NCBI RefSeq assembly: GCF_035916875.1
Contig: NZ_JAXUHN010000062.1
Span: 1-53,150, forward strand
Source: Methylomicrobium sp035916875
GTDB lineage: Bacteria; Pseudomonadota; Gammaproteobacteria; Methylococcales; Methylomonadaceae
Length of the DNA stretch: 53,150 nucleotides
Reading direction: 5' to 3'
Shown: positions 1 to 7,630 of the stretch, one piece after another
Layout of the letters: each line of letters starts with the position of its first letter
Numbering within the stretch: position 1 is the first letter of the stretch
Made by a program: the position numbers and the translations under genes
The notes under the pieces: model-generated
Databases searched by the model: none
What the model was told of the DNA's origin: nothing
What the model saw: the letters and a program-made list of their open reading frames with translations, nothing else

Positions 1-109
1 TAAGGGGCGCGCTGGGGGCAAACCTTCAGCGAAGCCGCCGACCTTGATTAAAAAACAAACCTTCAAAACCGTTGACGGTCGGCGCGTCCCTTTGACCGCC
101 GGGTTAGAC
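1..109 (-). other. attC recombination site (truncated by window edge)
   Basis: This is the right-hand part of an attC site that closely resembles the complete one at 385-507. A core box gttagac lies at 103-109 and the arm before it repeats the arm of the 385-507 site with few changes. Its outer box lies left of position 1. The arm near 103 carries the extra unpaired bases, so the site points leftward like the others. Confidence 0.75.
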
Positions 110-384
110 CGATTGTAAAGCAGACCTTGGGCGAAGCCAAGGAAAAAAACGAGGGCCTGCGCCAGCAGAAAGTCCTTGCCGCCCGGAAGGACTCCCCGGC
201 TTGCGTCGCGCCGTGTTAAAGCCAAGGTCCTAAAAATCTTTGGGGCGTCTTGGACACCGCCAAAGCCTTGCCGGGCGAGCGTGACGCAAACGGATCAGGC
301 CGGAACGGATAAGGGCCGCCGTGGAAAACGGGACGGACTTTCCGTGCCTGGAAGGAGCGACCCAAGTCTTTTGATTTTGCCGCC
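110..384. other. Integron cassette body without a convincing gene
   Basis: The stretch between two attC sites should be one cassette. Its ends match: gtctaac at 385-391 is the exact complement of gttagac at 103-109. Open frames exist on both strands (176-445 plus, 230-439 minus), but each runs into the attC arm, lacks a ribosome binding site and gives an arginine-rich, low-complexity product. I see no gene that can be supported. It may be a non-coding cassette or a decayed one. Confidence 0.5.
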
Positions 385-507
385 GTCTAACGCAAAGGTA
401 AGAGGCGCGCTGAGGGCAAACCTTCAGCGAAGCCGCCAACCTTGATTAATAAACAATCCTTCAAAACCGTTGACGGGCGGCGCGTCCCTTTGACCGTTGG
501 GTTAGGC
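385..507 (-). other. attC recombination site
   Basis: Core boxes gtctaac (385-391) and gttaggc (501-507) enclose imperfectly complementary arms about 123 bp long in total. Comparing the two arms, the right arm holds an extra C and an extra A (ggtcaa against ggtaa; gggacgcg against gaggcgcg). In classical attC sites these extra bases mark the gene-proximal arm, so this site belongs to a cassette read on the minus strand. The stop of the 511-903 gene lies next to it, as expected. Confidence 0.85.
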
Positions 508-510
508 ATT

Positions 511-903
511 TTAAGCTGTCCTCCAATCTGATGGGCCTCTGTTTATTTTTGGTTTTGGGCGCTCAGGATCGTCAAAATATTTGTCGCAAGACGGACATCT
601 CCAGCCATGATTCTCGTTTTTGAGTGGAGACGATATGTTTTTGGATTTGCAATTAGCGCAATAGCGCAAACCGTCAACGGAACCAATCCAGGTTCCTGTT
701 TTTTCATCGAATGTTAGGGGGTTGTTATGTTCTTCCGTGATTTGTTTTTCGAGTGCCCGCCTTTGCTCTTGGCATTGCTCAAGCAATATTTTTTGCGCTG
801 CATTCTCCGACTTGAGCGCCGCATTCTCATTTTCAAGACCAACCAACTTTTCCTTAAGAACAGCAGAAAGAGGGACTTCTTTAAACCAATCCAAAATTGC
901 CAT
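511..903 (-). CDS. Integron cassette protein: coiled coil plus zinc ribbon
   Basis: A 130-residue protein of unknown function. Residues from about 15 to 60 form a heptad-rich coiled coil of alternating Glu, Leu, Lys and Ala. The C-terminal half has two CxxC pairs (CANCKSKN near residue 82 and CPSCDKYF near residue 103) that would form a zinc ribbon. On the minus strand the gene starts 18 bases after a cassette boundary box (gttaggc), with aagga as ribosome binding site, and its stop lies against the next attC, which is the normal cassette layout. A nucleic-acid or protein-binding adaptor role is only a guess. Confidence 0.8.
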   Translation of the reverse strand: MAILDWFKEVPLSAVLKEKLVGLENENAALKSENAAQKILLEQCQEQRRALEKQITEEHNNPLTFDEKTGTWIGSVDGLRYCANCKSKNISSPLKNENHGWRCPSCDKYFDDPERPKPKINRGPSDWRTA

Positions 904-920
904 GATGTTTCCTTGTGCAA

Positions 921-1007
921 GCCTAACGCCGAACTAAGGCGCGCCGCTACCGAACTTTAATAAATACCGCGATGCTTCCCGGCGTCGCCTTGAGTACCGT
1001 GTTAGGC
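921..1007 (-). other. attC recombination site
   Basis: Core boxes gcctaac (921-927) and gttaggc (1001-1007) are perfect complements, and the 87-bp site folds on itself. The right arm has the extra C and A (actcaaggcgacgcc against actaaggcgcgcc). The site therefore points left. It is nearly identical over its whole length to the site at 1431-1517, as expected for a chromosomal integron with host-type attC sites. Confidence 0.88.
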
Positions 1008-1031
1008 CGCCACAAACTTTGGTATAAACAC

Positions 1032-1181
1032 ATGAGCTTTAAATATAAGATTGTTTTATGGGCATTCGACCACCAATACTATTGGTTAATGGTCATCCTT
1101 TTAACCCAAAATGAAATTGAGGATTTGCTGTCATTTATGGACAAAATTGGAATGCAAAAATCTGCAAAGTTCGATTCCTAA
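1032..1181 (+). CDS. Small cassette ORF, unknown function
   Basis: A 49-residue frame begins with MSFKYKIVLW and carries a short hydrophobic stretch (YYWLMVILL) followed by a charged helix. Its stop codon lies inside the core box tcctaac at 1176-1182. The frame fills a cassette bounded by the attC sites at 921-1007 and 1176-1260, which favours a real gene. The ribosome binding site is weak and the protein matches no family I know. It runs against the attC orientation. It could be a small membrane peptide or toxin, or not a gene at all. Confidence 0.4.
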   Translation: MSFKYKIVLWAFDHQYYWLMVILLTQNEIEDLLSFMDKIGMQKSAKFDS

Positions 1182-1260
1182 CGTGTAGTTGAGCGGGCGC
1201 GTATAAATTTTTGATTGAAAAACCACGCTTCGGGCGCTCCGCTCGAACGTAAAGTTAGAG
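1176..1260 (-). other. attC recombination site
   Basis: Core-like boxes tcctaac (1176-1182) and gttagag (1254-1260) flank complementary arms: gttgagcgggcgc on the left pairs with gcgctccgctcgaac on the right. The right arm again has one extra C and one extra A, giving leftward orientation. The arms differ in sequence from the 921 and 1431 sites, so this cassette has a different history. Confidence 0.75.
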
Positions 1261-1269
1261 GACGAAATC

Positions 1270-1470
1270 ATGATCGCAGATAATCACCCAGAAGTTAAAG
1301 TGGCATTTGAAGAATGGATGGACGCAATGGAGGGCGGAGCGCCGACAAACGGGGACATCGTTCGGCACGATAAAATTGATGTTGGTCTGCTGCACCATCT
1401 GGCGGAATTTATGTGGCACAAGGCCAAGTCCGCTAACGCTGAACTAAGGCGCGCCGCCGCCGAACTTTAA
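1270..1470 (+). CDS. Cassette protein, unknown function
   Basis: A 66-residue acidic protein starting MIADNHPEVK. A gagg ribosome binding site sits 9 bases before the ATG, directly after the box gttagag at 1254-1260. The last dozen or so residues are encoded by the attC arm, so the gene reads through into the recombination site. The composition (Glu, Asp, His, Trp) looks like a small soluble protein. I recognise no family. The gene is opposite in direction to the attC polarity, so a promoter near intI would transcribe its antisense strand. Confidence 0.6.
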   Translation: MIADNHPEVKVAFEEWMDAMEGGAPTNGDIVRHDKIDVGLLHHLAEFMWHKAKSANAELRRAAAEL

Positions 1471-1517
1471 TAAATACCGCGATGCTTCCCGGCGTCGCCT
1501 TGAGTGCCGTGTTATAC
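1431..1517 (-). other. attC recombination site
   Basis: An 87-bp site almost identical to 921-1007, with degenerate core boxes cgctaac (1431-1437) and gttatac (1511-1517). The box gttatac nearly matches the complement of gcataac at 1834-1840, consistent with both ends belonging to one cassette. The extra C and A in the right arm give leftward polarity. Confidence 0.85.
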
Positions 1518-1533
1518 ACGGGAAGGACTAAAT

Positions 1534-1839
1534 ATGAACAAGCAAGAGCATTTGATTACCGTGTTTGCAGAAGAACTTGGCGAGGTAGCAATGGAGCTGC
1601 TTGAGCTTCAAAAGCAGATTTTTAAAGCACAGCGTTTCGGCATTGACGAACAGCGCGACATTCCGATCAGTAATCGCGAACGCATTGAGGCGGAATGGCA
1701 AGATTTGCTTGGGAGCGTAGAAAAGCTGAGAGAAGTTGGCATTGAATTGAAGCCAAACATTTCAGCAATCGCAGCCAAAATGGACAAGGTAGAGAGGTAT
1801 TGTAATTATGCAAAAGAACTTGGCGCGTTGAGTGCATAA
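1534..1839 (+). CDS. Cassette protein, MazG-like helical fold (tentative)
   Basis: A 101-residue all-helical acidic protein starting MNKQEHLITVF. The N-terminal EELGEVAMELLELQKQ resembles the metal-binding ExxE helix of MazG/NTP-pyrophosphohydrolase-like proteins, and a second acidic helix (IEAEWQDLLGSVEKL) follows about 35 residues later. A house-cleaning nucleotide hydrolase role is therefore possible but unproven. A ggaagga ribosome binding site precedes the ATG. The stop overlaps the cassette boundary at 1834-1840. This is the cassette nearest intI, and its gene points toward intI rather than away from it. Confidence 0.72.
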   Translation: MNKQEHLITVFAEELGEVAMELLELQKQIFKAQRFGIDEQRDIPISNRERIEAEWQDLLGSVEKLREVGIELKPNISAIAAKMDKVERYCNYAKELGALSA

Positions 1840-1840
1840 C

Positions 1841-1956
1841 GTTAAGTAGGCACCTATTTAGGTGTATATTAATCTACGATTATCGGTGTATAACGCCACT
1901 CTGATAATCTGTTAAACTAAATACTACAGTATTTAATTATTGATAGCAACCTCCAT
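1841..1956 (-). other. Probable attI region and cassette promoter region
   Basis: This AT-rich stretch lies between the first cassette boundary (gttatgc on the minus strand at 1840-1834) and the intI start, exactly where an attI site is expected. It holds a small hairpin cacct/aggtg at 1851-1864 and several gtt boxes that could bind integrase. A cassette promoter pointing left would also sit here, but I cannot pick one out with confidence. The attI assignment rests on position, not on homology. Confidence 0.55.
1918..1935. promoter_or_regulatory. 18-bp palindrome upstream of intI
   Basis: TAAATACT-AC-AGTATTTA is a perfect inverted repeat with 8-bp arms, ending 21 bases before the intI ATG. 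It does not match the LexA pattern CTGT-N8-ACAG that controls many integron integrases. It could be an operator for intI or an integrase-binding element within attI. Confidence 0.5.
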
Positions 1957-2931
1957 ATGCTAACGCAAAATACACCTCCTAAATTGCTTGATCAAGTCCG
2001 CGACCGGATTCGCGTCAAGCACTATAGCATCCGTACCGAAAAGCTTTATGTGCAGTGGATAAAGCGGTTTATTTTGTTTAATGGCAAACGCCATCCGTTA
2101 GAAATGGGGGAGGCGGAGGTTGAAGCATTTTTGACGCATCTGGCTGTGGAAGGCCATGTATCGGCTTCAACGCAAAACCAGGCATTGTCCGCTTTATTGT
2201 TTTTGTATAAGGAGGTGCTGTTAGTCGATTTGCCCTGGCTGGATAATGTCGTGCGCGCCAAGCAACCGCAACGTTTGCCCAGTGTGTTGACGCGCACCGA
2301 GGTGGGCGCCGTTCTGGCGCGGATGAGCGGCGTCCATGGGTTGATGGCGAATCTCCTCTATGGCACCGGCATGCGCTTGATGGAGTGCGTGCGCCTAAGG
2401 GTGAAGGATGTCGATTTCGAGCGAGGCGAGATTTTGATCCGCGACGGCAAGGGCGCCAAGGATAGGGTCACGATGTTGCCGCAGTCGTTGGCGACGGTAT
2501 TGCAAGACCATTTACGTCAGCGCCGTGTTTTGTTTGATGACGATACCCGCGTGGGCAAGGCGTCGGTTTATTTGCCGGATGCGCTGGAACGCAAATACCC
2601 CCATGCGGCGACAGAATGGGCCTGGCAATATCTGTTTCCCTCCGGCAGCTTTTCGCGCGATCCGCGTAGCGGTGTCGAACGCCGCCATCATATTGACGAA
2701 AAGCTATTGCAGCGGGCCATGAAAAAGGCGGTGCGGGCTAGCGGCATGACAAAATTGGCCACGCCCCATACGTTACGGCATTCGTTCGCGACCCATTTGC
2801 TCGATTCGGGGTACGACATCCGCACGGTGCAGGAGTTGCTCGGCCACAAGGATGTACAGACGACGATGATTTACACGCATGTGCTCAACAAAGGCGGAAA
2901 GGGAGTCGTCGGTCCCTTGGACCGGTTATGA
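1957..2931 (+). CDS. intI: Integron integrase (tyrosine recombinase)
   Basis: A 324-residue tyrosine recombinase that joins attI with attC to insert and excise gene cassettes. It has an N-terminal SAM-like DNA-binding domain (residues 8-95) and a catalytic domain with Arg140 (GTGMRL), a Lys near 165, His271-x2-Arg274 (TPHTLRH), His297 (LLGHKDV) and nucleophile Tyr306 (MIYTHV). Residues about 205-228, with a conserved Tyr-Pro and Trp-Ala-Trp, form the extra helix found only in IntI proteins and needed to bind folded attC strands. The length is normal and no residue is missing, so the enzyme looks functional. It sits beside its own attC array and no obvious strong ribosome binding site precedes the ATG. 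Confidence 0.97.
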   Translation: MLTQNTPPKLLDQVRDRIRVKHYSIRTEKLYVQWIKRFILFNGKRHPLEMGEAEVEAFLTHLAVEGHVSASTQNQALSALLFLYKEVLLVDLPWLDNVVRAKQPQRLPSVLTRTEVGAVLARMSGVHGLMANLLYGTGMRLMECVRLRVKDVDFERGEILIRDGKGAKDRVTMLPQSLATVLQDHLRQRRVLFDDDTRVGKASVYLPDALERKYPHAATEWAWQYLFPSGSFSRDPRSGVERRHHIDEKLLQRAMKKAVRASGMTKLATPHTLRHSFATHLLDSGYDIRTVQELLGHKDVQTTMIYTHVLNKGGKGVVGPLDRL

Positions 2932-3083
2932 CCCTGTTTTCCCCAAAGTCTTCGTCGGAGCCCTCTCGGGCCGGGGGCCTGTTTGTTGGGATGGCTGGAC
3001 GTTTCTTGCTCCATGGAGGATAATCGCCGCAGTTTCCTGCACAATCAAGCATAAATTTTCCCGCCAAAGTTTATTCCGACGCC

Positions 3084-4184
3084 ATGGCCAATCAACTGTA
3101 CACGCTGGTCGATGCTTTCCGAAATCTCGCGCCTGATGTGGGCGATTTTGTGCTGGCCACGATCATCGAAACGCAGGGTTCGACTTATCAAAAGGCCGGC
3201 GCGAGGATGTTGATTGCGAAAGACGGAGACGCGCAGGGGCTGTTGAGCGGCGGCTGTTTCGAAAGCGATCTTCTGGAACGTTCGCGTTCGGTTTTTGCGA
3301 GCGGTCAAGCCATGACGGTTTATTATGACATGCGCTCACCCGATGATGTGATCTGGGGGCTTGGGCTCGGCTGCAACGGCTCGGTCAAAATCATGCTGCA
3401 ATTGCTGAAATCGGACGCGCATTACTACCCTTTGGACGCGCTGGCCGAAGCGGTCGAAGATGACCGGCGGGGTGTGTTAATCACTGTGATTGAGTCCGAA
3501 CATGAGGCCTTGCCGGCGGGCAAATCGCTATTTTGCGGAGAAGACGATTTCGAAAACGTTCAGTTGCCCTGGCGGGGCGAACTGATCGCCAAGGCGCGGC
3601 AGGCTTTGTCGGCTGACAAACCGTCGATCGAAACCCACCTTGTCGAAGGAAATGCTGTCGGTGTTTTTTATGACCCGATTCGTCCGTTGTCGCAATTGCT
3701 GATCGTCGGCGCGGGTGCCGATGCGATTCCGCTCCTGCAATGCGCCAGGGCGCTGGGTTGGCGGGTTACGATCGTCGACCACCGTCCGGCGTATATCAAA
3801 CCGGAACGTTTTCCCGCGGCCGAGCGTCTATTTTGTTGCCTGCCGCAAAATCTAGACGAAAACCTGCAACTCGTTCGTTTCGATGCGCTGGTGATGATGA
3901 CGCACAGTTTCGAATATGACGCCCGCTATTTGAAGGTCGTTGCGGACAGCCGTATCCCCTTTATCGGTTTGTTGGGGCCCGAAGCTCGCAAAACCCGGCT
4001 CCTCGATAGTCTGGGCGATAAGGCTGCAAAAATTGCGGACCGCGTCTTCGGGCCGGTCGGCCTGGACATCGGGGCGGAAACGCCGGGAGAAATCGCGTTA
4101 TCGATCATGGCCGGTATTCTTGCCGCGCAAAATCGTCGGTATGGCGGTCAATTGACTCCTCATAAAGTATCAGCTCATGCCTGA
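3084..4184 (+). CDS. XdhC/CoxI family molybdenum enzyme maturation protein
   Basis: A 366-residue two-domain protein. The N-terminal XdhC/CoxI domain (about 12-110) contains the Gly-rich signature ETQGSTYQKAGARM and LLSGGCFESDL. The C-terminal Rossmann domain (about 205-350) has LIVGAGADAIPLL followed by an acidic VDHRPAY loop. Family members bind molybdenum cofactor, help sulfurate it and load it into xanthine-dehydrogenase-type enzymes. The gene overlaps the next one by 8 bases, and the oxidoreductase subunits follow, so it very likely serves IorB. The start chosen is the first ATG of the conserved domain. Confidence 0.9.
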   Translation: MANQLYTLVDAFRNLAPDVGDFVLATIIETQGSTYQKAGARMLIAKDGDAQGLLSGGCFESDLLERSRSVFASGQAMTVYYDMRSPDDVIWGLGLGCNGSVKIMLQLLKSDAHYYPLDALAEAVEDDRRGVLITVIESEHEALPAGKSLFCGEDDFENVQLPWRGELIAKARQALSADKPSIETHLVEGNAVGVFYDPIRPLSQLLIVGAGADAIPLLQCARALGWRVTIVDHRPAYIKPERFPAAERLFCCLPQNLDENLQLVRFDALVMMTHSFEYDARYLKVVADSRIPFIGLLGPEARKTRLLDSLGDKAAKIADRVFGPVGLDIGAETPGEIALSIMAGILAAQNRRYGGQLTPHKVSAHA

Positions 4185-4785
4185 TGATTTTCCAAATGTT
4201 TATGCGCTGATTCTTGCCGCCGGCGGCTCCCGCCGGCTGGGCAGGCCCAAGCAATTGCTGCGCTGGCAGGGCCGCACCTTGCTCGAACGGGCGATCGGCA
4301 GCGCGTGCCGGGTTCTGCCCGGGCGGATCATCGTCGTGCTGGGCGCGCATGCGGAGTTGATCCGCGAGTCGCTAGCCCCGGATTCGGCTGAAACGGTTCT
4401 GAATCCCGACTGGCAAGAGGGTATCGCCTCGTCGATAAATATCGGCATAAAAGCATTGCCTGACTCGGCTGAAGCCGTGCTGATCGTTTTGTGCGATCAG
4501 CCTTTGATCGATTCTTCGCATCTTGCGGCATTGCTGAACGCCTGGCGGAATGAACCTGACCGCATTGTCGCCAGTCAATATGATTCATCCTCCGGTGTGC
4601 CGGCCTTGTTTCCGGCGGCGTATTTTAATCGTCTGCAAACCTTGACAGGCGACAGAGGCGCCAAACCGTTGTTGATCGAGTTCGAACCGAGCGTGCTGAA
4701 AATTCCGTCCGCACGCGCCGAGCTCGATATCGATACGATAAGTGATTTTGAACATTTAACCGGGCAGGCATTGGCCGAGGAGTAA
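4177..4785 (+). CDS. MobA/MocA-like molybdopterin nucleotidyltransferase
   Basis: A 202-residue nucleotidyltransferase with the N-terminal signature LAAGGSRRLGRPKQLL that binds the nucleotide phosphates, and a CDQPLI metal-binding segment near residue 108. The family transfers CMP or GMP to molybdopterin. MocA-type enzymes make the cytosine dinucleotide form used by the xanthine oxidase family, which fits the downstream subunits better than a general MobA role. It overlaps the xdhC-like gene and ends 3 bases before the iron-sulfur subunit, so the four genes probably form one operon. Confidence 0.88.
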   Translation: MPDDFPNVYALILAAGGSRRLGRPKQLLRWQGRTLLERAIGSACRVLPGRIIVVLGAHAELIRESLAPDSAETVLNPDWQEGIASSINIGIKALPDSAEAVLIVLCDQPLIDSSHLAALLNAWRNEPDRIVASQYDSSSGVPALFPAAYFNRLQTLTGDRGAKPLLIEFEPSVLKIPSARAELDIDTISDFEHLTGQALAEE

Positions 4786-4788
4786 CTC

Positions 4789-5253
4789 ATGACAACCCTA
4801 CTGATCAATGGCAAAGAGCACCAGGTCGATGCCGAAGACGACATGCCCTTGCTTTGGGCGATTCGCGATTTGGCCGGTTACACCGGCACCAAATTTGGCT
4901 GCGGCATCGGCTTTTGCGGAGCCTGTTCGATTCTGCTCGACGGCGTGCTGACAAGGTCCTGCAGCACGCCGGTCGGCGCGGCCAAGGACAAGGCGATTAC
5001 TACCATAGAGGGTCTGGCGACCGAAAAAGGCTTGCATCCGGCGCAACAGGCGTGGGTCGAACAGGACGTTCCGCAGTGCGGCTACTGCCAGTCCGGCCAG
5101 ATCATTGCGGCGGCAGCCTTATTAAAGGAGAATCCGCATCCGAGCGATGAAGAGATCCGCGCGAAAATGGTCAACCTTTGCCGATGCGGCACCTATCAGC
5201 AAATTTTTTCAGCGGTCAAACGCGCCGCCGAAATTCAGGGAGAGCAGTCATGA
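4789..5253 (+). CDS. iorA: 2Fe-2S subunit of a molybdenum hydroxylase (IorA type)
   Basis: A 154-residue electron-transfer subunit with two iron-sulfur domains. The plant-ferredoxin-like domain holds CGIGFCGACSILLDG, and a distant Cys in TRSCSTPVG. The helical second domain holds CGYCQSGQI and CRCG. Eight cysteines in this spacing are typical of the small subunit of isoquinoline 1-oxidoreductase and related aldehyde dehydrogenases. It would carry electrons from the molybdenum site in the next gene product. Its stop codon overlaps the start of that gene (ATGA). Confidence 0.93.
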   Translation: MTTLLINGKEHQVDAEDDMPLLWAIRDLAGYTGTKFGCGIGFCGACSILLDGVLTRSCSTPVGAAKDKAITTIEGLATEKGLHPAQQAWVEQDVPQCGYCQSGQIIAAAALLKENPHPSDEEIRAKMVNLCRCGTYQQIFSAVKRAAEIQGEQS

Positions 5254-7424
5254 GCACGATATTGAACCTTTCGCTGTCGCGCCGGCAGTTTCTCGGCCTT
5301 AGCGCGGCGGCCGGCGCCAGCGTGTTTCTGCTCGGCGTGGCGTTGCCGACCGGTTGCGCGAAGATCGAACAGGCCGAGCAGGATCAGGATCTGAACGCCT
5401 TCATCGGCATCGACGCGGATGGACACGTGATTTTTCAGAATCCGTTCATTGAAATGGGCCAGGGGACTTATACATCGATTCCGGCGATCATGGCCGAGGA
5501 ACTGGACGTCGAGATGCCCTCGATCACAGTCGTACAGGCCCCGCACGGCCCCGATTACAAGATCATGTTCGATAATACGATACGTTTTACCGGCGGCAGC
5601 CTGAGCGTGCGCTCGTCCTATATGACCATGCGCAAAGCCGGCGCGACCGCCCGGGCGATGCTGATCCAGGCCGCGGCCGAGCAGTGGGGCGTCAAGCCGG
5701 GCGATTGTACGACCGAGCCGGGCAGTGTCGTGCATGCGGCGACCGGTAAAAAGCTCGGTTACGGACAGCTTGCCGAAAAGGCCGCAAAATTGGCGCCGCC
5801 GAAGGACGTGCCGTTGAAAGACAGCGCGTCATTCCGGCTGATCGGCCAGCCGGTCAAGCGCACCGACAGTCTGGCTAAATCGACCGGCGCGGCCGAATTC
5901 GGCATCGACGTCAAAGTGGACGGCATGCTGCATGCCGCGGTGATGCAGTCGCCGGTGTTCGGCGGCAAGGTCGCCTCCTACGATAAAGACGCGGTGCTGA
6001 AGCTGCCGGGCGTGGTCGCGGTCGAAGAGATTCCGAACGGCGTCGCTGTGATCGCGGATCATTTCTGGCATGCAAAAAAAGCCTTGGAGAAACTGCCTCT
6101 CACCTTCGACGAAGGCACGAACGCCGGTTTCTCGACCCAGGACTACAAGGTCAGGTTGCAGGCCGCGCTGAGCGAGCCGGGCCATGTCGCCGAGGAAGTC
6201 GGCGATGCGGCCAAGGCGATCGCCTCCGCCGCGAAGACGATCGAAGCCGAGTATCACGCACCTTTCATCGCGCACGTCACGATGGAACCGATGAACTGCA
6301 CCGCGCTGGTGACCAAGGACCATTGCACCGTGTGGGCGCCGAACCAGGGCGTCGATTTCGTCGTCGGAGTCGCGGCCGAAATCACAGGGCTGAAGCCCGA
6401 GGCGATCGAGGTGGTCACGCCGTTTCTGGGCGGCGGTTTCGGCCGCCGTTTCGTGATGGATTATGCGATCCAGGCGATCACCTTGGCCAAGAAGCATCCG
6501 GGCAAGCCGATCAAGGTGATCTGGACGCGCGAGGAAGATATTCAGCACGACCATTACCGGCCGATGTCGGCCGCGAAGTTCAGCGCCGGCTTCGATAAAG
6601 CCGGCAATCCGGTTGCTTTGCAGATCACCTCGGTCGGCGAAGGGCCGATGACCCGCCTGATGCCGGGCTTTGTCAAAAATCCCGATCTCGACACCAGCGT
6701 GTTCGAGGGTACGGTCGAACTGCCTTATGCGATCCAGAACAAGCGCACGAACGTGGTCAACGTGCCGGTCAAGCCGGTGCAGATCGGCTTCTGGCGCTCG
6801 GTCGGCCATTCGCAGAACTGTTTTTTCAAGGAATCGTTCATCGACGAGATGGCGCATGCGGCAGGCGCCGATCCGTTCGAATTCCGGCTCAAACTGCTTG
6901 GCGAGCAGCCGCGCTTCAAAAAAGTGTTGGAGACCGCCGCGAATCTGGCCGGATGGAAGGGCAAGCCCTGGACCGATCCGCAAGGACTCAAGCGGGCGAT
7001 GGGGGTTGCGCTGCATGAATCGTTCAACAGCATCGTCGCCGAGGTGGCCGAGGTCAGCCTGAATCAGGATGGCGAGTTCAAGGTCGAGCGCGTCTGGTGC
7101 GCGGTCGATTGCGGTTTCGCGGTGAACCCGGCGATCGTCAAACGGCAGATCGAAGGTGGGGTTTGCTATGGCCTGTCGGCCGCGATGGGCGAGCAAATCA
7201 CGCTCGAAAAGGGCCGCGTCGTGCAGGGCAATTTCGACACCTATCCGATCCTGCGCCCCGACCAGATGCCGGTCGTCGAGGTCGAAATCATCAACAGCGG
7301 CGCGCCGCTCGGCGGTATCGGCGAGCCCGGCACGCCGCCGATCGCGCCGGCCGTCTGCAATGCGCTGTTCTTGCTCAGCGGGCAACGGGTGCGCAGTCTG
7401 CCGTTGTCGCAGTATTCGTTTTAG
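5250..7424 (+). CDS. iorB: Molybdopterin-binding subunit of an aldehyde/isoquinoline oxidoreductase (IorB type)
   Basis: A 724-residue catalytic subunit. The start at 5250 overlaps the previous stop (ATGA) and yields an N-terminal twin-arginine signal, LSRRQFLGLSAAAGASVFLLG, so the folded enzyme should be exported. An LPTGC motif after it may be a lipid attachment site, though Pro at the minus-3 position is atypical. Molybdenum hydroxylase features include a GGGFGRRF loop and the C-terminal GGIGEPGTPPIAPA that holds the catalytic Glu. The protein is the single-chain IorB form, without a separate FAD subunit. The substrate cannot be read from sequence; aldehydes or N-heterocycles are the usual ones. 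No cytochrome c gene follows, so the electron acceptor is unknown. Confidence 0.92.
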   Translation: MSTILNLSLSRRQFLGLSAAAGASVFLLGVALPTGCAKIEQAEQDQDLNAFIGIDADGHVIFQNPFIEMGQGTYTSIPAIMAEELDVEMPSITVVQAPHGPDYKIMFDNTIRFTGGSLSVRSSYMTMRKAGATARAMLIQAAAEQWGVKPGDCTTEPGSVVHAATGKKLGYGQLAEKAAKLAPPKDVPLKDSASFRLIGQPVKRTDSLAKSTGAAEFGIDVKVDGMLHAAVMQSPVFGGKVASYDKDAVLKLPGVVAVEEIPNGVAVIADHFWHAKKALEKLPLTFDEGTNAGFSTQDYKVRLQAALSEPGHVAEEVGDAAKAIASAAKTIEAEYHAPFIAHVTMEPMNCTALVTKDHCTVWAPNQGVDFVVGVAAEITGLKPEAIEVVTPFLGGGFGRRFVMDYAIQAITLAKKHPGKPIKVIWTREEDIQHDHYRPMSAAKFSAGFDKAGNPVALQITSVGEGPMTRLMPGFVKNPDLDTSVFEGTVELPYAIQNKRTNVVNVPVKPVQIGFWRSVGHSQNCFFKESFIDEMAHAAGADPFEFRLKLLGEQPRFKKVLETAANLAGWKGKPWTDPQGLKRAMGVALHESFNSIVAEVAEVSLNQDGEFKVERVWCAVDCGFAVNPAIVKRQIEGGVCYGLSAAMGEQITLEKGRVVQGNFDTYPILRPDQMPVVEVEIINSGAPLGGIGEPGTPPIAPAVCNALFLLSGQRVRSLPLSQYSF

Positions 7425-7630
7425 CGGATCGGCTGCCGGTACGGCTTTCCTAAATTCAGTCCTGATTCATAAGCGTGATGGTATGTTTTTCTTTACCGCC
7501 ATTACCGTGAAAGTCCTCGGGTTAGTTATGGGCGTCGCTCCCACCGATGAATTTCACTGGCGATCGGCGGGCCGGCGACCTTTCCGGATTTCACAACTTC
7601 TTTCATGATCATTAGAAGGTTAAATAATCG

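Noticed and set aside
176..445. Open frame in the leftmost cassette
   Set aside because: It reads into the attC arm, has no ribosome binding site and its product is low-complexity and basic.
40..1517. Repeats at the left end considered as a CRISPR array
   Set aside because: The units are long, imperfect palindromes with core boxes at both ends and gene-sized spacing, which identifies attC sites.
1841..1917. A further attC site between gcataac (1834) and gttaaac (1911)
   Set aside because: The arms between the boxes are not complementary, and the position next to intI fits attI better.
1909..1929. LexA-like box CTGT...ACAG upstream of intI
   Set aside because: The half-sites are 13 bases apart instead of 8, so LexA should not bind.
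5829..7385. A 518-residue open frame antisense to the molybdopterin subunit gene
   Set aside because: It lies wholly inside iorB, has an Asp/Arg-rich composition typical of GC-rich shadow frames, and shows no domain.
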